Source: Chloroflexota bacterium
GTDB taxonomy: Bacteria > Chloroflexota > Limnocylindria > Limnocylindrales > CSP1-4
DNA: 40,990 nt
Reading direction: 5' to 3'
NCBI GenBank assembly: GCA_021802825.1
Contig: JAJZRG010000029.1
Span: 1-40,990, forward strand
Positions 8,559-17,150 of the stretch are shown piece by piece. Under the pieces are notes generated by a model. The model made no database searches. It was not told where the DNA came from and worked only from the letters and a program-made list of their open reading frames with translations. Position 1 is the first letter of the stretch. Each line of letters opens with the position of its first letter. The translations under genes and the position numbers were made by a program.

Positions 8559-9737
8559 ATGCGCCACCTCTACCTCGCCGCCACCGGTCAGAACCGCGGC
8601 AAGACCACGGCCAGCCTCGGGCTGCTCGACGGGTTCCGGCGCCGGGGCCTGTGCGCCGGGTTCATGAAGCCGGTGGGCCAGCGGACCGTGATCGAGGACG
8701 GCGTGCCTGCGGACGAGGACGCCGTGCTCATGCGCGAGGTCTTCGGTCTGCCCGAGTCGTTCGGGGTGATGAGCCCGGTCCACATCCCGCGCGGCTTCAC
8801 CAAGGCGTACATCGCGGGCGACGTGGTCGAGGACCTGGGCTCGCGGATCGACGTTGCCCACGCGACCTTCGCGGACCATGACGTCCTGCTCATCGAGGGC
8901 ACGGGGCACGCCGGGGTGGGCGCGGTCATCGGGCTGTCGAACGCGGCCGTGGCGGCGCGCCTGGACGCGCCCGCGGTGATTGTGTCCGAGGGCGGTGTGG
9001 GGCGCCCGATCGACGAGATCGTCCTGAACGCGTCGCACTTCGCCGCCCACGGCGTGCGCGTCGCCGGGGCGATCGTCAACAAGGTCCGCGTGGACGAGCA
9101 GCCCGGGATCGAGCGCACGCTCGAGCGCGGTCTGGCCCGGCACGGGATCCCGCTGCTCGGCGTGCTGCCGTATCGGCCGCTCCTGTCCAACCCGACGCTG
9201 GGCATGGTGCTCGAGGGCGTCGGCGGGCGGGTCATCCACCCGGGGCCCGACCTCGACCGCGTGATCGACGACGTGGCGATTGGCGCGATGGAGCCTCGCC
9301 ACATGCTCGAGCGCGTGGGCGCCGGGACCCTGGTCATCTTGCCGGGCGACCGCGAGGACGCGATCCTGACGCTCGCGGCCGCCCACGTCGCGGGCGAGGC
9401 CTGGCGCATGCTCCCGTCCACGGTGGAGCAGATCGACCACCTCGTCGTCCAGACGCCGGGAGCCATCGACGCTGGCCCCGAGGCGAAGGCCCTGGGCATC
9501 GTGCTGACCGGCGGATACCAGCCGCGCCCCGAGGTGCTCGACGCGATCCAGCAGGCGGGCATGTTCGCGGCCATCGTCCCCGAGGACACCTACCCGGTCG
9601 CCTCAGCGATCCACGACCTGCTGGTCAAGACACACGCCGGGGACAGCGGCAAGATCGGGACGATCAAGGCGCTCGTCTGGGAGCATCTCCAGATCGACCG
9701 CTTCCTCGAGGCGGCGACAGAGGCGGCGCGGCCCTGA
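8559..9737 (+). CDS. BioD-like P-loop protein with DRTGG domain (phosphotransacetylase N-terminal type)
   Basis: The 392-residue protein begins with a P-loop (ATGQNRGKTTASLGLL) of the dethiobiotin/cobyrinic acid synthase class, followed by a long segment typical of this class (HDVLLIEGTGHAGVGAVIGLSNA; VAGAIVNKV). The C-terminal third matches the DRTGG domain (LGIVLTGGYQPRPEVLDAI then EDTYPVASAIHDLLVKT). The same two-domain block is found at the N-terminus of long bacterial phosphotransacetylases and as stand-alone proteins of uncertain function; no phosphotransacetylase catalytic domain is present here. Binding of a nucleotide is expected from the P-loop. The start MRHLYLAATGQNRGK is chosen by homology; the frame extends upstream but overlaps the preceding gene. 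Confidence 0.75.
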   Translation: MRHLYLAATGQNRGKTTASLGLLDGFRRRGLCAGFMKPVGQRTVIEDGVPADEDAVLMREVFGLPESFGVMSPVHIPRGFTKAYIAGDVVEDLGSRIDVAHATFADHDVLLIEGTGHAGVGAVIGLSNAAVAARLDAPAVIVSEGGVGRPIDEIVLNASHFAAHGVRVAGAIVNKVRVDEQPGIERTLERGLARHGIPLLGVLPYRPLLSNPTLGMVLEGVGGRVIHPGPDLDRVIDDVAIGAMEPRHMLERVGAGTLVILPGDREDAILTLAAAHVAGEAWRMLPSTVEQIDHLVVQTPGAIDAGPEAKALGIVLTGGYQPRPEVLDAIQQAGMFAAIVPEDTYPVASAIHDLLVKTHAGDSGKIGTIKALVWEHLQIDRFLEAATEAARP

Positions 9738-9784
9738 GCGCTTCCGCGCCGCCCGGCCGCACAGCCGCTGTTTCCGCCGGCCCG

Positions 9785-10954
9785 ATGCCCCAGCCGGGGC
9801 GCGTGGTCGCGACGTCGGGGCTGGCGTACGCCCTGTACTTCGGAGCGGTCGGCGCGTGGAGCCCGCATGCGCCTGTCTACTTCCAGAACCTGGGCGTCGA
9901 CCTCGCGCTGATCGGCGTGCTCACCGCCATCCCGGCCGCCGTGCAGATCCTCGGAGCGCCGGCTTGGGGCATGTTGGCCGACCGCCTCGGCGACGTCCGC
10001 GCGCCAATCGTCCTCGCCATGGCGATCGCCGCAACGGTGGCGGCGGTGCTGGCGCTGCGCCCGCCCCTCGCGCTGCTGTTCCCGGGCGTCGGGCTGCTCG
10101 CCGCGGGGACCTGCGCAGTCGCCCCTCTGGTGGACGCGCGCACCATCGGGGACCTCGGCACCGACCGCGGCCGGTACGGCCAGGCGCGGGCCCTCGGATC
10201 GGTCGGGTTCATCGTGTGCGCGATTGCCATCGGGGCCCTGATCGATGCCACGGGCGACGGCGCCATGTTCGCGACGTACATCCCGCTCCTCGCCGGCACG
10301 GCGCTGGTCGCGGGACTGCTGTTCGGGCCGCCCAGCCGGAGGCAGCGCGTGATCGGCATCGGCCCCATCCGCGCCCTCGCGCTGCTGCGCACGCGCACGC
10401 TGGGGCTGTTCTTCGCGAGCTCGATCCTGGTCTGGACGGCCTTCGGCGGCGCCTCGGCGTACTTCTCCGTCCGGCTCGTGGAGCAGGGTGCCAACGCGAG
10501 CCTCGTAGGGCTCGGCTGGGCGGTCAACGCCCTGGTCGAGGTGCCCGCGATGCTGGTCTTCCGGCGGCTCGCGGACCGCACGGGCCTCCCCGCCCTGATC
10601 GTCTCGGGAGCCGTGGCGCTCGGGATCCGCAACTTGGGCTGGGGGCTGGCTGGCAGCGCGGCCGCATCCGTTGGCGTCGCCGCCCTGTCCGGGGTCGGCT
10701 TCTCGCTGTTCCTCGTGGGCACGACGACGTGGCTCGCGGACCTCGTCCCGTCGTCCATGCGCGCCACCGCGCAGGCCCTGTTCCTCGGGACGGCGTACGC
10801 GATCGGCTCGATCGCGGGCTCGCTGGGCGCGGGCCTGGTGGCTCAGTCGGCTGGGGTCGGGACGATGTTCGACGTGATGGCCGGGGTGGGGCTGGCGGGT
10901 GCGGCCGCCACCTGGGTGGCCCTTCGTGCCGCGAGGTCGGAGCGGGCCCTCTAG
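9785..10954 (+). CDS. MFS transporter (MFS_1-like/LacY-NupG type)
   Basis: Membrane transporter of 389 residues with about 12 hydrophobic segments. The N-terminus (GLAYALYFGAVGAWSPHAPVYFQNLG) and the 2-3 loop (GMLADRLGDVRAPIV) resemble the LacY/nucleoside:H+ symporter branch (MFS_1-like). A second charged loop (RRLADRTGLPALIVSGAV) marks the second half. It begins 47 nt after the DRTGG protein gene and is last in the plus-strand run; the pan/CoA operon converges on it. Substrate is unknown. Confidence 0.82.
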   Translation: MPQPGRVVATSGLAYALYFGAVGAWSPHAPVYFQNLGVDLALIGVLTAIPAAVQILGAPAWGMLADRLGDVRAPIVLAMAIAATVAAVLALRPPLALLFPGVGLLAAGTCAVAPLVDARTIGDLGTDRGRYGQARALGSVGFIVCAIAIGALIDATGDGAMFATYIPLLAGTALVAGLLFGPPSRRQRVIGIGPIRALALLRTRTLGLFFASSILVWTAFGGASAYFSVRLVEQGANASLVGLGWAVNALVEVPAMLVFRRLADRTGLPALIVSGAVALGIRNLGWGLAGSAAASVGVAALSGVGFSLFLVGTTTWLADLVPSSMRATAQALFLGTAYAIGSIAGSLGAGLVAQSAGVGTMFDVMAGVGLAGAAATWVALRAARSERAL

Positions 10955-10982
10955 GCTGCCGGCCCGCTTGCCGGGCGAGCCT
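10953..10982. terminator. Hairpin between convergent MFS and panC genes
   Basis: AGGCT pairs with AGCCT around an inner CCGGC/GCCGG stem, giving about 10 bp with a small internal loop. There is no T-tract, so a role in termination is only suggested by its place between convergent genes. Confidence 0.3.
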
Positions 10983-11054
10983 GGCGCGGTCGCGGCCACC
11001 GCTCGTCGGCGGCCGACACGAGGCTCGTCCGAACACGCCGCCGGACGGCGCCCG

Positions 11055-11888
11055 TCAACCCACCAGCTCGTTGTCGATCAGCCGGACGCCCTCGATCCGG
11101 ACCGCGAGCGAGAGCAGGGCCCGCCCATCGATCTCGTGCAGCTCGGCAAGGGTGTCCGGGTCGGCCGCCGACACGTAGTCCACGCTGGCGGCGGCCTCCT
11201 CGCCCAGCACCCGCGCCACCGCTTCCCGCACGGCATCGGCCGAACGCTCGCCCGCGCGGATGCGGTCGCCGCCGACCGTCAGCGCGCGGTGCAGCACGGC
11301 GGCGCGCGCCCGCCCGTCGGCCGACAGCCGCGCGTTGCGCGAGGAGAGTGCGAGGCCGTCGGGCTCCCGGACCGTGGGGCAGGGGACGACCTCCGTGGGG
11401 AGCGCGAGGTCGAGTGCCATCCGCCGGATCACCGCCACCTGCTGGTAGTCCTTGGCGCCGAAATACGCGCGCTCCGCTCCGACGAGCGCGAACAGGATCG
11501 CGACCACGGTCGCCACGCCGTCGAAGTGGCCCGGGCGCGCGGCGCCCTCGAGCGGGCGGGCGATGGCGCCCACCGACACGACCGTGTCAAACCCGGGCGG
11601 GTAGACCTCCTCCACGCCCGGGGCGAACACCACGTCCACGCCCGCCGCCTCGGCCATCGCGAGGTCGCGCGCCTCATTGCGCGGATACTGCTCGAAGTCG
11701 CGCGCCTCGCCGAACTGGCGGGGGTTCACGAAGATCGACATCACGACGGTCGCGCTCTCGGCGCGGGCCCGCTCGACGAGCGAGACGTGCCCGGCGTGGA
11801 GCCAGCCCATGGTGGGGACGAGGCCGACCGGGCGCCGGGCCCCGGCAAGGACCGCGCGGAGATCCGCGCGCGTTCGGACGACCTGCAT
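11055..11888 (-). CDS. panC: Pantothenate synthetase
   Basis: Condenses pantoate with beta-alanine using ATP to give pantothenate (vitamin B5); cytoplasmic. The 277-residue protein has the nucleotidyltransferase motif PTMGWLHAGHVSLV (HxGH type), the pantoate-site SIFVNPRQFG, FGAKDYQQ and the C-terminal LALSSRNARLS, all typical of PanC. It is the last gene of the coaX-coaBC-panB-panC operon, 19 nt after panB. No panD or panE lies in the window, so beta-alanine and pantoate formation must be completed by genes elsewhere. Length and motifs leave little doubt. Confidence 0.95.
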   Translation of the reverse strand: MQVVRTRADLRAVLAGARRPVGLVPTMGWLHAGHVSLVERARAESATVVMSIFVNPRQFGEARDFEQYPRNEARDLAMAEAAGVDVVFAPGVEEVYPPGFDTVVSVGAIARPLEGAARPGHFDGVATVVAILFALVGAERAYFGAKDYQQVAVIRRMALDLALPTEVVPCPTVREPDGLALSSRNARLSADGRARAAVLHRALTVGGDRIRAGERSADAVREAVARVLGEEAAASVDYVSAADPDTLAELHEIDGRALLSLAVRIEGVRLIDNELVG

Positions 11889-11907
11889 GCAGCGGTCGGG
11901 GCGGCGG

Positions 11908-12819
11908 CTAGAGGTCGCGGTCGAGCGGGATGCCCGCAGCGGGCGTCTCGCCCGCCCGGTCCTGGGCGCCGCGGCCCAGCACCTCGTCCAACACCGTCTG
12001 GTCCATCAGCACGGTCTCGGCGTTGCCGGGGAACGTGCCCGCCTCAGTGTCCGCGCGATAACCGCGCAGGGCCTCGAGGATCACGCCGTGGAGGTCCGCG
12101 TACTTGCGGGCGTGACGCGGCGTCCAGGTCCCCAGGCCGAGGAGGTCGGTCACCACCTGGATCTGGCCCGAGCACCCCGCGCCCGCCCCGATGCCGATGG
12201 TCGGGATGCGCAGCCGCTCGGTCACCGCCTCGGCCAGCTGGCCCGGCAGCAGCTCGAGCACGATCGCGAAGGCCCCCGCCTCCTGGACCGCCAGCGCGTC
12301 GGCGAGGAGAACGCGAGCCTGTTCGCGGCTCCTGCCCTGGACGCGGACCCGGCCGAGAGTGTTGATGGCCTGGGGCGTAAGGCCGATGTGGCCCATCACC
12401 GGGATCCCGGCCCGGACGAGCGTCTCGATGGTCCGCGCGGACCGGATGCCGCCCTCGATCTTGACGGCTTGGGCACCGGCGTCGCGGAGGAAGCGGCCCG
12501 AATTCTCGAGCGCGTCCTCCGGCGTGGCGTATGAGAGGAACGGCATGTCGGCGACGATCAGCGCCCGATTCGAGCCCCGGACCACCGCCTTGGTATGGTG
12601 GAGCATCTCCTCCATCGACACCCGGACAGTCGTGTCGTAGCCGAGCATCACCTGGCCCAGCGAGTCGCCCACGAGGATCAGCGGAATGCCCGCCTCGTCC
12701 ACGAGCTGGGCCGTCGGGTAGTCGTAGGCGGTGACGGTGGCGATGCGGACGCCGTCGGCATACAGCCTGGCGATGTCGACGACGGAGGTGCGGCGGACGG
12801 TTTCGGACTGCGCGCTCAT
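11908..12819 (-). CDS. panB: 3-methyl-2-oxobutanoate hydroxymethyltransferase
   Basis: Transfers a hydroxymethyl group from methylene-tetrahydrofolate to 2-oxoisovalerate, giving ketopantoate, the first committed step to pantothenate. The 303-residue protein shows VTAYDYPTAQLVDEAG, the metal-site LVGDSLGQVMLGYDTT, VADMPFLSY, VKIEGG and MGHIGLTPQ, all PanB hallmarks. The C-terminal tail after about residue 265 is an Asp/Thr-rich extension (QTVLDEVLGRGAQDRAGETP) not needed for the fold. The start codon overlaps the coaBC stop as ATGA, implying translational coupling. Confidence 0.95.
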   Translation of the reverse strand: MSAQSETVRRTSVVDIARLYADGVRIATVTAYDYPTAQLVDEAGIPLILVGDSLGQVMLGYDTTVRVSMEEMLHHTKAVVRGSNRALIVADMPFLSYATPEDALENSGRFLRDAGAQAVKIEGGIRSARTIETLVRAGIPVMGHIGLTPQAINTLGRVRVQGRSREQARVLLADALAVQEAGAFAIVLELLPGQLAEAVTERLRIPTIGIGAGAGCSGQIQVVTDLLGLGTWTPRHARKYADLHGVILEALRGYRADTEAGTFPGNAETVLMDQTVLDEVLGRGAQDRAGETPAAGIPLDRDL

Positions 12820-14204
12820 GGGCTCTCCCGGATGGTCGCGCCAGTGTGCGCCGGTGCTCCACGCGCGTCCAGCGTGGATGCCACACGGTCGAGCAGGCGC
12901 TCGGCAACCTGGCGCTTGGTGAGCAGCGGCAGCTCGTCACGGGTCCCGTCGGCGCCCAGGATGACGACGCGGTTCGTGTCGCTCCCGAAGCCCGATCCCG
13001 CCTCGGCGACATCGTTCGCGACGAGGAGATCGGCCCCTTTGCGGCGCAGCTTGTCCGGCGCGCGGTCGAGCGAGCCGGTCTCGGCGGCGAACCCCACGAT
13101 GACGGGGCGGGGATCCAGGGCGGCGGCGCGGGCGCCAACCTCGGCCAGGATGTCCTCGGTGGGCTCGAGCTCGAGCGTGAGCGCGCCGTCCCGGACGAGC
13201 TTGGTGTCGGCGGCCTGCCGGGGGCGGAAGTCGGCGACGGCGGCGGCCATGATCAGCGCGTCGGCGTGGCCGGCGAAGACCGCGTCGAGGACGGCCTCGC
13301 GCATGGCGGCGGTCGATTCGGCTCGCACCAGTCGCGCGTTCGGCGGCAGCCCCACCTCGACCCGGCCGGCCACGAGGGTGACCTCGGCGCCTCGTGCCAG
13401 GGCTGCCTCCGCGATCGCGACGCCCATCTTGCCGGTGCTCCTGTTGCCGATGAACCGGATGGGGTCGATGGGCTCGGCGGTGCCGCCGGCGGAGATGACG
13501 ATGCGGCGCCCCTCGAGGTCCTGCTCGCGCGGGGCGGGGACCTCGGGCGGCCGGGCGGCCGGGTCGGCCTGGCGGACCGGGCGCGCGCCGATCGTGGCGA
13601 CGACCGCGTCCACGATCTGGCTCAGCTCTGCCAGTCGCCCGATGCCCGACTGCCCCGACGCGAGCTCGCCCGTGTCCGGCGGGACCATGACGTAGCCGAA
13701 GTCCCGCTGGAGGCGCTCCACGTTGCTGCGGGTGGCCGGGTGCGTCCACATGTCGCCGTCCATCGCCGGGCAGAACACGACTGGCGCCGAGGTGGTGAGG
13801 CATGCGGCGGTGACTGCATCGGAGGCGATCCCGTTGGCCATGGCGCCCAGCCATCGCGCCGTCGCCGGCGCCACCACCACCGCATCGGCCGAATCGGCAA
13901 TCACGATGTGCCCGATGCGCTGGTCCGGCAGCAGGCCGAGGACGTCGGTCTCGACGGCGTGCCGCGAGAGGGCAGCGAGGGTGAGGGGCGAGACGAACTG
14001 GGTGGCGGCCGGCGTGAGCATCACGACGACCTCGGCGCCCTCGATGCGGAGCAGGCGGACGAGCTCCACGGCTTTGTACGCGGCGATCGAGCCGCAGGCG
14101 CCCAGCGCGATCAATCGGCCGGCGAGACGGGGCTCCGCGCGCGCGGGCGCTGCCTGCTCGGCCTCGCGGGCATCGAGGGCGTATCGCGCCCGTCCGGTAC
14201 TCAT
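12816..14204 (-). CDS. coaBC: Bifunctional phosphopantothenoylcysteine synthetase/decarboxylase
   Basis: Converts 4'-phosphopantothenate plus cysteine to phosphopantothenoylcysteine (CoaB half) and decarboxylates it to 4'-phosphopantetheine (CoaC half, FMN). The 462-residue protein has the flavoprotein half (ALGACGSIAAYKAVEL, active-site His in RIGHIVIADSAD, PAMDGDMW) and the synthetase half (VISAGGTAEPIDPIRFIGN, STGKMG, AAAVADFRP, KLRRKGADLLVANDV). Two CoaC positions differ from E. coli: the PxMNxxMW asparagine is Asp149 and the flexible-flap cysteine is Ser183. MSTGRARY at 14204 is the start because it overlaps the coaX stop as ATGA; an upstream extension is antisense-like. The stop overlaps the panB start in the same way. 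Confidence 0.93.
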   Translation of the reverse strand: MSTGRARYALDAREAEQAAPARAEPRLAGRLIALGACGSIAAYKAVELVRLLRIEGAEVVVMLTPAATQFVSPLTLAALSRHAVETDVLGLLPDQRIGHIVIADSADAVVVAPATARWLGAMANGIASDAVTAACLTTSAPVVFCPAMDGDMWTHPATRSNVERLQRDFGYVMVPPDTGELASGQSGIGRLAELSQIVDAVVATIGARPVRQADPAARPPEVPAPREQDLEGRRIVISAGGTAEPIDPIRFIGNRSTGKMGVAIAEAALARGAEVTLVAGRVEVGLPPNARLVRAESTAAMREAVLDAVFAGHADALIMAAAVADFRPRQAADTKLVRDGALTLELEPTEDILAEVGARAAALDPRPVIVGFAAETGSLDRAPDKLRRKGADLLVANDVAEAGSGFGSDTNRVVILGADGTRDELPLLTKRQVAERLLDRVASTLDARGAPAHTGATIRESP

Positions 14205-15010
14205 CGCCCGAGGACCATCGTCTCGCCGCCGGCCACCTCGGCATGGAGGATGGCGAGGCCCTTGAGCGTGAGGTCGGGGTCGATCGCGTCCGCCCCGTCG
14301 ACCGCATCGACCCACGGCGCCGCCGACAGGCCGCCGGTGAGGACGACGCGGACGTCCGAGGGCCTGGCGCCGGTCGCGTCCGCGAGCTCGGCCCGGAGGC
14401 GGGCGATGAGGCCGCTCGCGAGCGCCTGGTACCCGAGGACGACGCCCGCCTGGATGGCCGACACGGTGTCGCGGCCGATCGCGCGGTCAGGGGTCCGCAG
14501 ATCCACCCGCGGCAGCTTCGCGGTCCCGATGGCCAGCGCCTCGAGGCCAAGCTCCAGGCCGGGCGCGATGGCGCCACCGACGTACGCGCCGTCGGGACCC
14601 ACGCAGTCGAACGTCGTGGCGGTGCCGAAGTCAACGACCATCGCGGGGGCTCCATAGATGCGAGTCGCTGCCAGCACGTTGACGATGCGGTCGGCGCCCA
14701 CGTCGCCCGGGCGGTCCACGCGCATCGCGATGGGGACGGTCCCCGAGCTGGCCACCAGCACGTCGATCCCGCGACGCTCGCCCACCTCGCAGATTGCGGC
14801 CGTGGCCGCGGGCACCACCGAGGCGATGGCGATCGTGGCGACGTCGTCGAGTGTGCGGCCGTCCAGGCCGAGCAGGCCGGCCAGCAGCAGCTCGACCTCG
14901 TCCGCGGTTGCGCGGCGGGGCGTCGCTCCGCGGCGGGTGGCGACAACGGCGCCCCCCTCGACCAGGCCAAGCGTGAGATTCGTGTTCCCGGTGTCAATGG
15001 CGAGGAGCAT
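14201..15010 (-). CDS. coaX: Type III pantothenate kinase
   Basis: Phosphorylates pantothenate, the first step of CoA synthesis; type III enzymes are insensitive to CoA feedback and need a monovalent cation. The 269-residue protein begins MLLAIDTGNTNLTLGL (phosphate-binding DxGNT) and contains VGADRIVNVLA, VVDFGTATTFDCV and PGLELGLEALAIGTAKLP, all CoaX signatures. The start at 15010 was preferred over an upstream ATG at 15049 because the conserved fold begins there; a TATGAT hexamer 6 nt upstream points to a leaderless mRNA. First gene of the four-gene pan/CoA operon. Confidence 0.94.
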   Translation of the reverse strand: MLLAIDTGNTNLTLGLVEGGAVVATRRGATPRRATADEVELLLAGLLGLDGRTLDDVATIAIASVVPAATAAICEVGERRGIDVLVASSGTVPIAMRVDRPGDVGADRIVNVLAATRIYGAPAMVVDFGTATTFDCVGPDGAYVGGAIAPGLELGLEALAIGTAKLPRVDLRTPDRAIGRDTVSAIQAGVVLGYQALASGLIARLRAELADATGARPSDVRVVLTGGLSAAPWVDAVDGADAIDPDLTLKGLAILHAEVAGGETMVLGR

Positions 15011-15016
15011 GCGTCG

Positions 15017-15022
15017 ATCATA
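15017..15022 (-). promoter_or_regulatory. Candidate -10 element of the coaX operon
   Basis: TATGAT is followed by 6 nt and the coaX ATG. The -35 region is poor. The position would give a message starting at or next to the start codon. Confidence 0.45.
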
Positions 15023-15188
15023 CGGTGCATCGCGCGCATGACCGAGCATAGGCCACCGGGAGAGTCGCCCCCGGAGCTGCGATCTTCACCCTCCCGCAAC
15101 CTGTGCCGTCGGCTACGATCGCTGCGTTGTCGGGCCGCACCCGGGAAGGCGGCGCGGCGAGCGCCCATCGCCCCTCGAGGCTGCAGTC

Positions 15189-15632
15189 GTGGGAGATGCC
15201 GTGGCCACCGAACCGCCCGCCAAGTTCTTCGTCAACACCGGCGTGGTGACCAGCCGGGTCGACATCCGGCACCTGCTCCGGCCCATCGCGAAACAGACGG
15301 TCTCGTACCGCTATTTCCGCGGCCGGGACATGGTCACCCACGGTTCTGGCTGGGTGGAGCGGATCGTGGCGGACGACCCCCAGGTCTCGACCTACTTCAC
15401 GCCGATCGCGATCACGATCAACGTGGACTCGTTCGAGCACCTGGAGTTCGAGACGCGGCCCGACCAGCTCCTGGTCTACACACTGGTCCAGGGCGATGAG
15501 CGCGTGGTCATCGAGTTCGTGCCGAGTGCGGTCGAGGACGACGCGCGCTCGGCGCCGCGCCAGCTGGAGCTGGACCCGGGGGGCGGGTTCGTCCAGATGG
15601 AACTCCTCGGACCGGAGGGATTCGGGGGGTAG
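15189..15632 (+). CDS. Hypothetical protein, 147 aa
   Basis: Not recognised. A soluble, beta-rich protein with no signal peptide or cysteine motif; VSYRYFRGRDMVTHGSGWVE and VYTLVQGDERVVIEFVP are its most distinctive segments. Two GTG starts are possible: 15189, and 15201, which has GGGAG about 6 nt upstream and gives a protein four residues shorter. It is divergent from coaX across 178 nt and lies 82 nt before the purine permease gene on the same strand. Confidence 0.65.
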   Translation: MGDAVATEPPAKFFVNTGVVTSRVDIRHLLRPIAKQTVSYRYFRGRDMVTHGSGWVERIVADDPQVSTYFTPIAITINVDSFEHLEFETRPDQLLVYTLVQGDERVVIEFVPSAVEDDARSAPRQLELDPGGGFVQMELLGPEGFGG

Positions 15633-15714
15633 GACGCGCGCCGGGCGGCGCCGGACGCGCCGCCTGGAGGGGGAAGGGAGTCAGGGAACCCCAGAGGAGG
15701 GTCGTCAGAGCCGC

Positions 15715-17067
15715 ATGAGCGCGATCACGCAGTACTTCAAGTTCGACGAGCGCAAGACGACGCTCGGCACCGAGGCCCGCGCGGGCCTGACCACGTTCCT
15801 GGTCATGGCCTACATCATCTTTCTGAACGGCAACATCATCGCCAAGCCGCTGGGCCTCGACCCGACGGCGGTCGCGGCGGGCACCGCCCTGATCGCGGGC
15901 ATCATGACCATCGCGATGGGCGTGGTGGCGAACTACCCCTTCGCGCTCGCCGCAGGCCTGGGCATCAACGCCCTGGTGGCGTTCACGCTGACGGCAAAGG
16001 GCCTTGACGCGAGGGGCGCCATGGGCGTCATCGTGCTCGAGGGCGTGGCGATCACGATCCTGGTGATCGTCGGGCTGCGGGAGGCGATCATGAACGCCGT
16101 CCCACTGGTCCTCAAGCGCTCGATCGGTGTCGGCATCGGCCTGTTCATCCTGTTCATCGGCCTCGCCAACGGCGGCATCGTCAACGGCCAGGCGTCGGCC
16201 TACGGCAGCATCCCCGCGGTGACGCTGCAGCCCCTCACCGATCCCCGCCAGGCGGTGTTCCTGATCGGCCTCGCGATCACGGTCGCCCTGTACGTGATGA
16301 AGATCCGCGCGGCTCTGATCATCAGCATCCTGGTGACGACGGTCATCGCCGCTTTGGTTGGCGTCACAACGGTCCCCAGCCTCGACAAGCTGATCGTCGG
16401 GCCGAACTTCTCGACCCTGGGCATCGGCCTCCAGGACCCCTTCCAGGTGTTCGTCAAGATCGGTCCGATCGCGGCGATCCTGACGATCTTCGCGATCATG
16501 CTGAGCGACTTCTTCGACACCATGGGCACTGTCACCGGCATCGCGGCCGAGGCGGGCCTGGCCGAGAAAGACGGGTCCGTGCCCGGCATCGGTCGCGTCC
16601 TGATTGTCGACTCGCTGGCCGCGGTCGCCGGCGGCGTCGGGGGCGTCAGCTCGAACACGACCTACATCGAAAGCGCCGCGGGCGTGGCCGAAGGCGGCCG
16701 AACCGGCTTCGCGTCGGTCGTGACCGGTGTCCTGTTCCTGCTCGCGATCTTCCTGGCGCCGATCGCGGGGATCGTTCCCAGCGCGGCGACGGCCCCCGCC
16801 CTCGTGCTCGTGGGCTATCTGATGTTCACGCTCGTGAAGGACATCCCGGTCGCCGAAGCCGAGGAGGGGATCCCGGCGCTGCTGACGATCATCCTCATGC
16901 CCCTCACCTACGACATCACCGTCGGCATCGGCGCCGGCTTCGTCTCGTGGGTGTTCATCAAGCTCATCAAGGGCAAGATCGGCGAGATCCACCCGCTGAT
17001 GTGGCTGGTGACGATCGGGTTCGTCGTGTACTTCGCCAAGGACTGGATCGGGCTGTTCGTCAAGTAA
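15715..17067 (+). CDS. NCS2-family purine permease (AzgA/PbuG type)
   Basis: Inner-membrane importer of adenine, guanine or hypoxanthine by proton symport, 450 residues. The N-terminus (FKFDERKTTLGTEARAGLTTFLVMAYIIF) is diagnostic of the AzgA branch of NCS2. Conserved elements follow: ANYPFALAAGLGINALVAF, SDFFDTMGTVTGIA (substrate-site Asp/Glu region), VGGVSSNTTYIESAAGVAEGGRTG and EEGIPALLTIILMPLTY. The ATG is preceded by GAGGAGG at a long spacing of about 15 nt, so initiation may be modest. A strong terminator follows. No purine riboswitch fold was seen in the 82-nt leader. Confidence 0.92.
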   Translation: MSAITQYFKFDERKTTLGTEARAGLTTFLVMAYIIFLNGNIIAKPLGLDPTAVAAGTALIAGIMTIAMGVVANYPFALAAGLGINALVAFTLTAKGLDARGAMGVIVLEGVAITILVIVGLREAIMNAVPLVLKRSIGVGIGLFILFIGLANGGIVNGQASAYGSIPAVTLQPLTDPRQAVFLIGLAITVALYVMKIRAALIISILVTTVIAALVGVTTVPSLDKLIVGPNFSTLGIGLQDPFQVFVKIGPIAAILTIFAIMLSDFFDTMGTVTGIAAEAGLAEKDGSVPGIGRVLIVDSLAAVAGGVGGVSSNTTYIESAAGVAEGGRTGFASVVTGVLFLLAIFLAPIAGIVPSAATAPALVLVGYLMFTLVKDIPVAEAEEGIPALLTIILMPLTYDITVGIGAGFVSWVFIKLIKGKIGEIHPLMWLVTIGFVVYFAKDWIGLFVK

Positions 17068-17096
17068 CGGCCGCTCCGTCGCCACCTCGCAGCATC

Positions 17097-17130
17097 GGAC
17101 CGGCGGCCTTCGGGTCGCCGGTCCTTCGTT
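17097..17130 (+). terminator. Intrinsic terminator after purine permease
   Basis: A 12-bp GC-rich stem with a stable TTCG tetraloop (arms 17097-17108 and 17113-17124, one G-T wobble) is followed by TTCGTTTCG. It lies 30 nt after the permease stop. Confidence 0.85.
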
Positions 17131-17136
17131 TCGGGC

Positions 17137-17142
17137 TACCAT
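17137..17142 (+). promoter_or_regulatory. Candidate -10 element, leaderless M16 peptidase gene
   Basis: TACCAT lies directly after the terminator tail and 8 nt before the ATG at 17151. There is no Shine-Dalgarno sequence between it and the start. Confidence 0.45.
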
Positions 17143-17150
17143 CGGCAGCG

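Noticed and set aside
15633..15714. Possible purine riboswitch before the purine permease gene
   Set aside because: No conserved three-way junction or loop motifs of the purine class can be recognised in the 82 nt.
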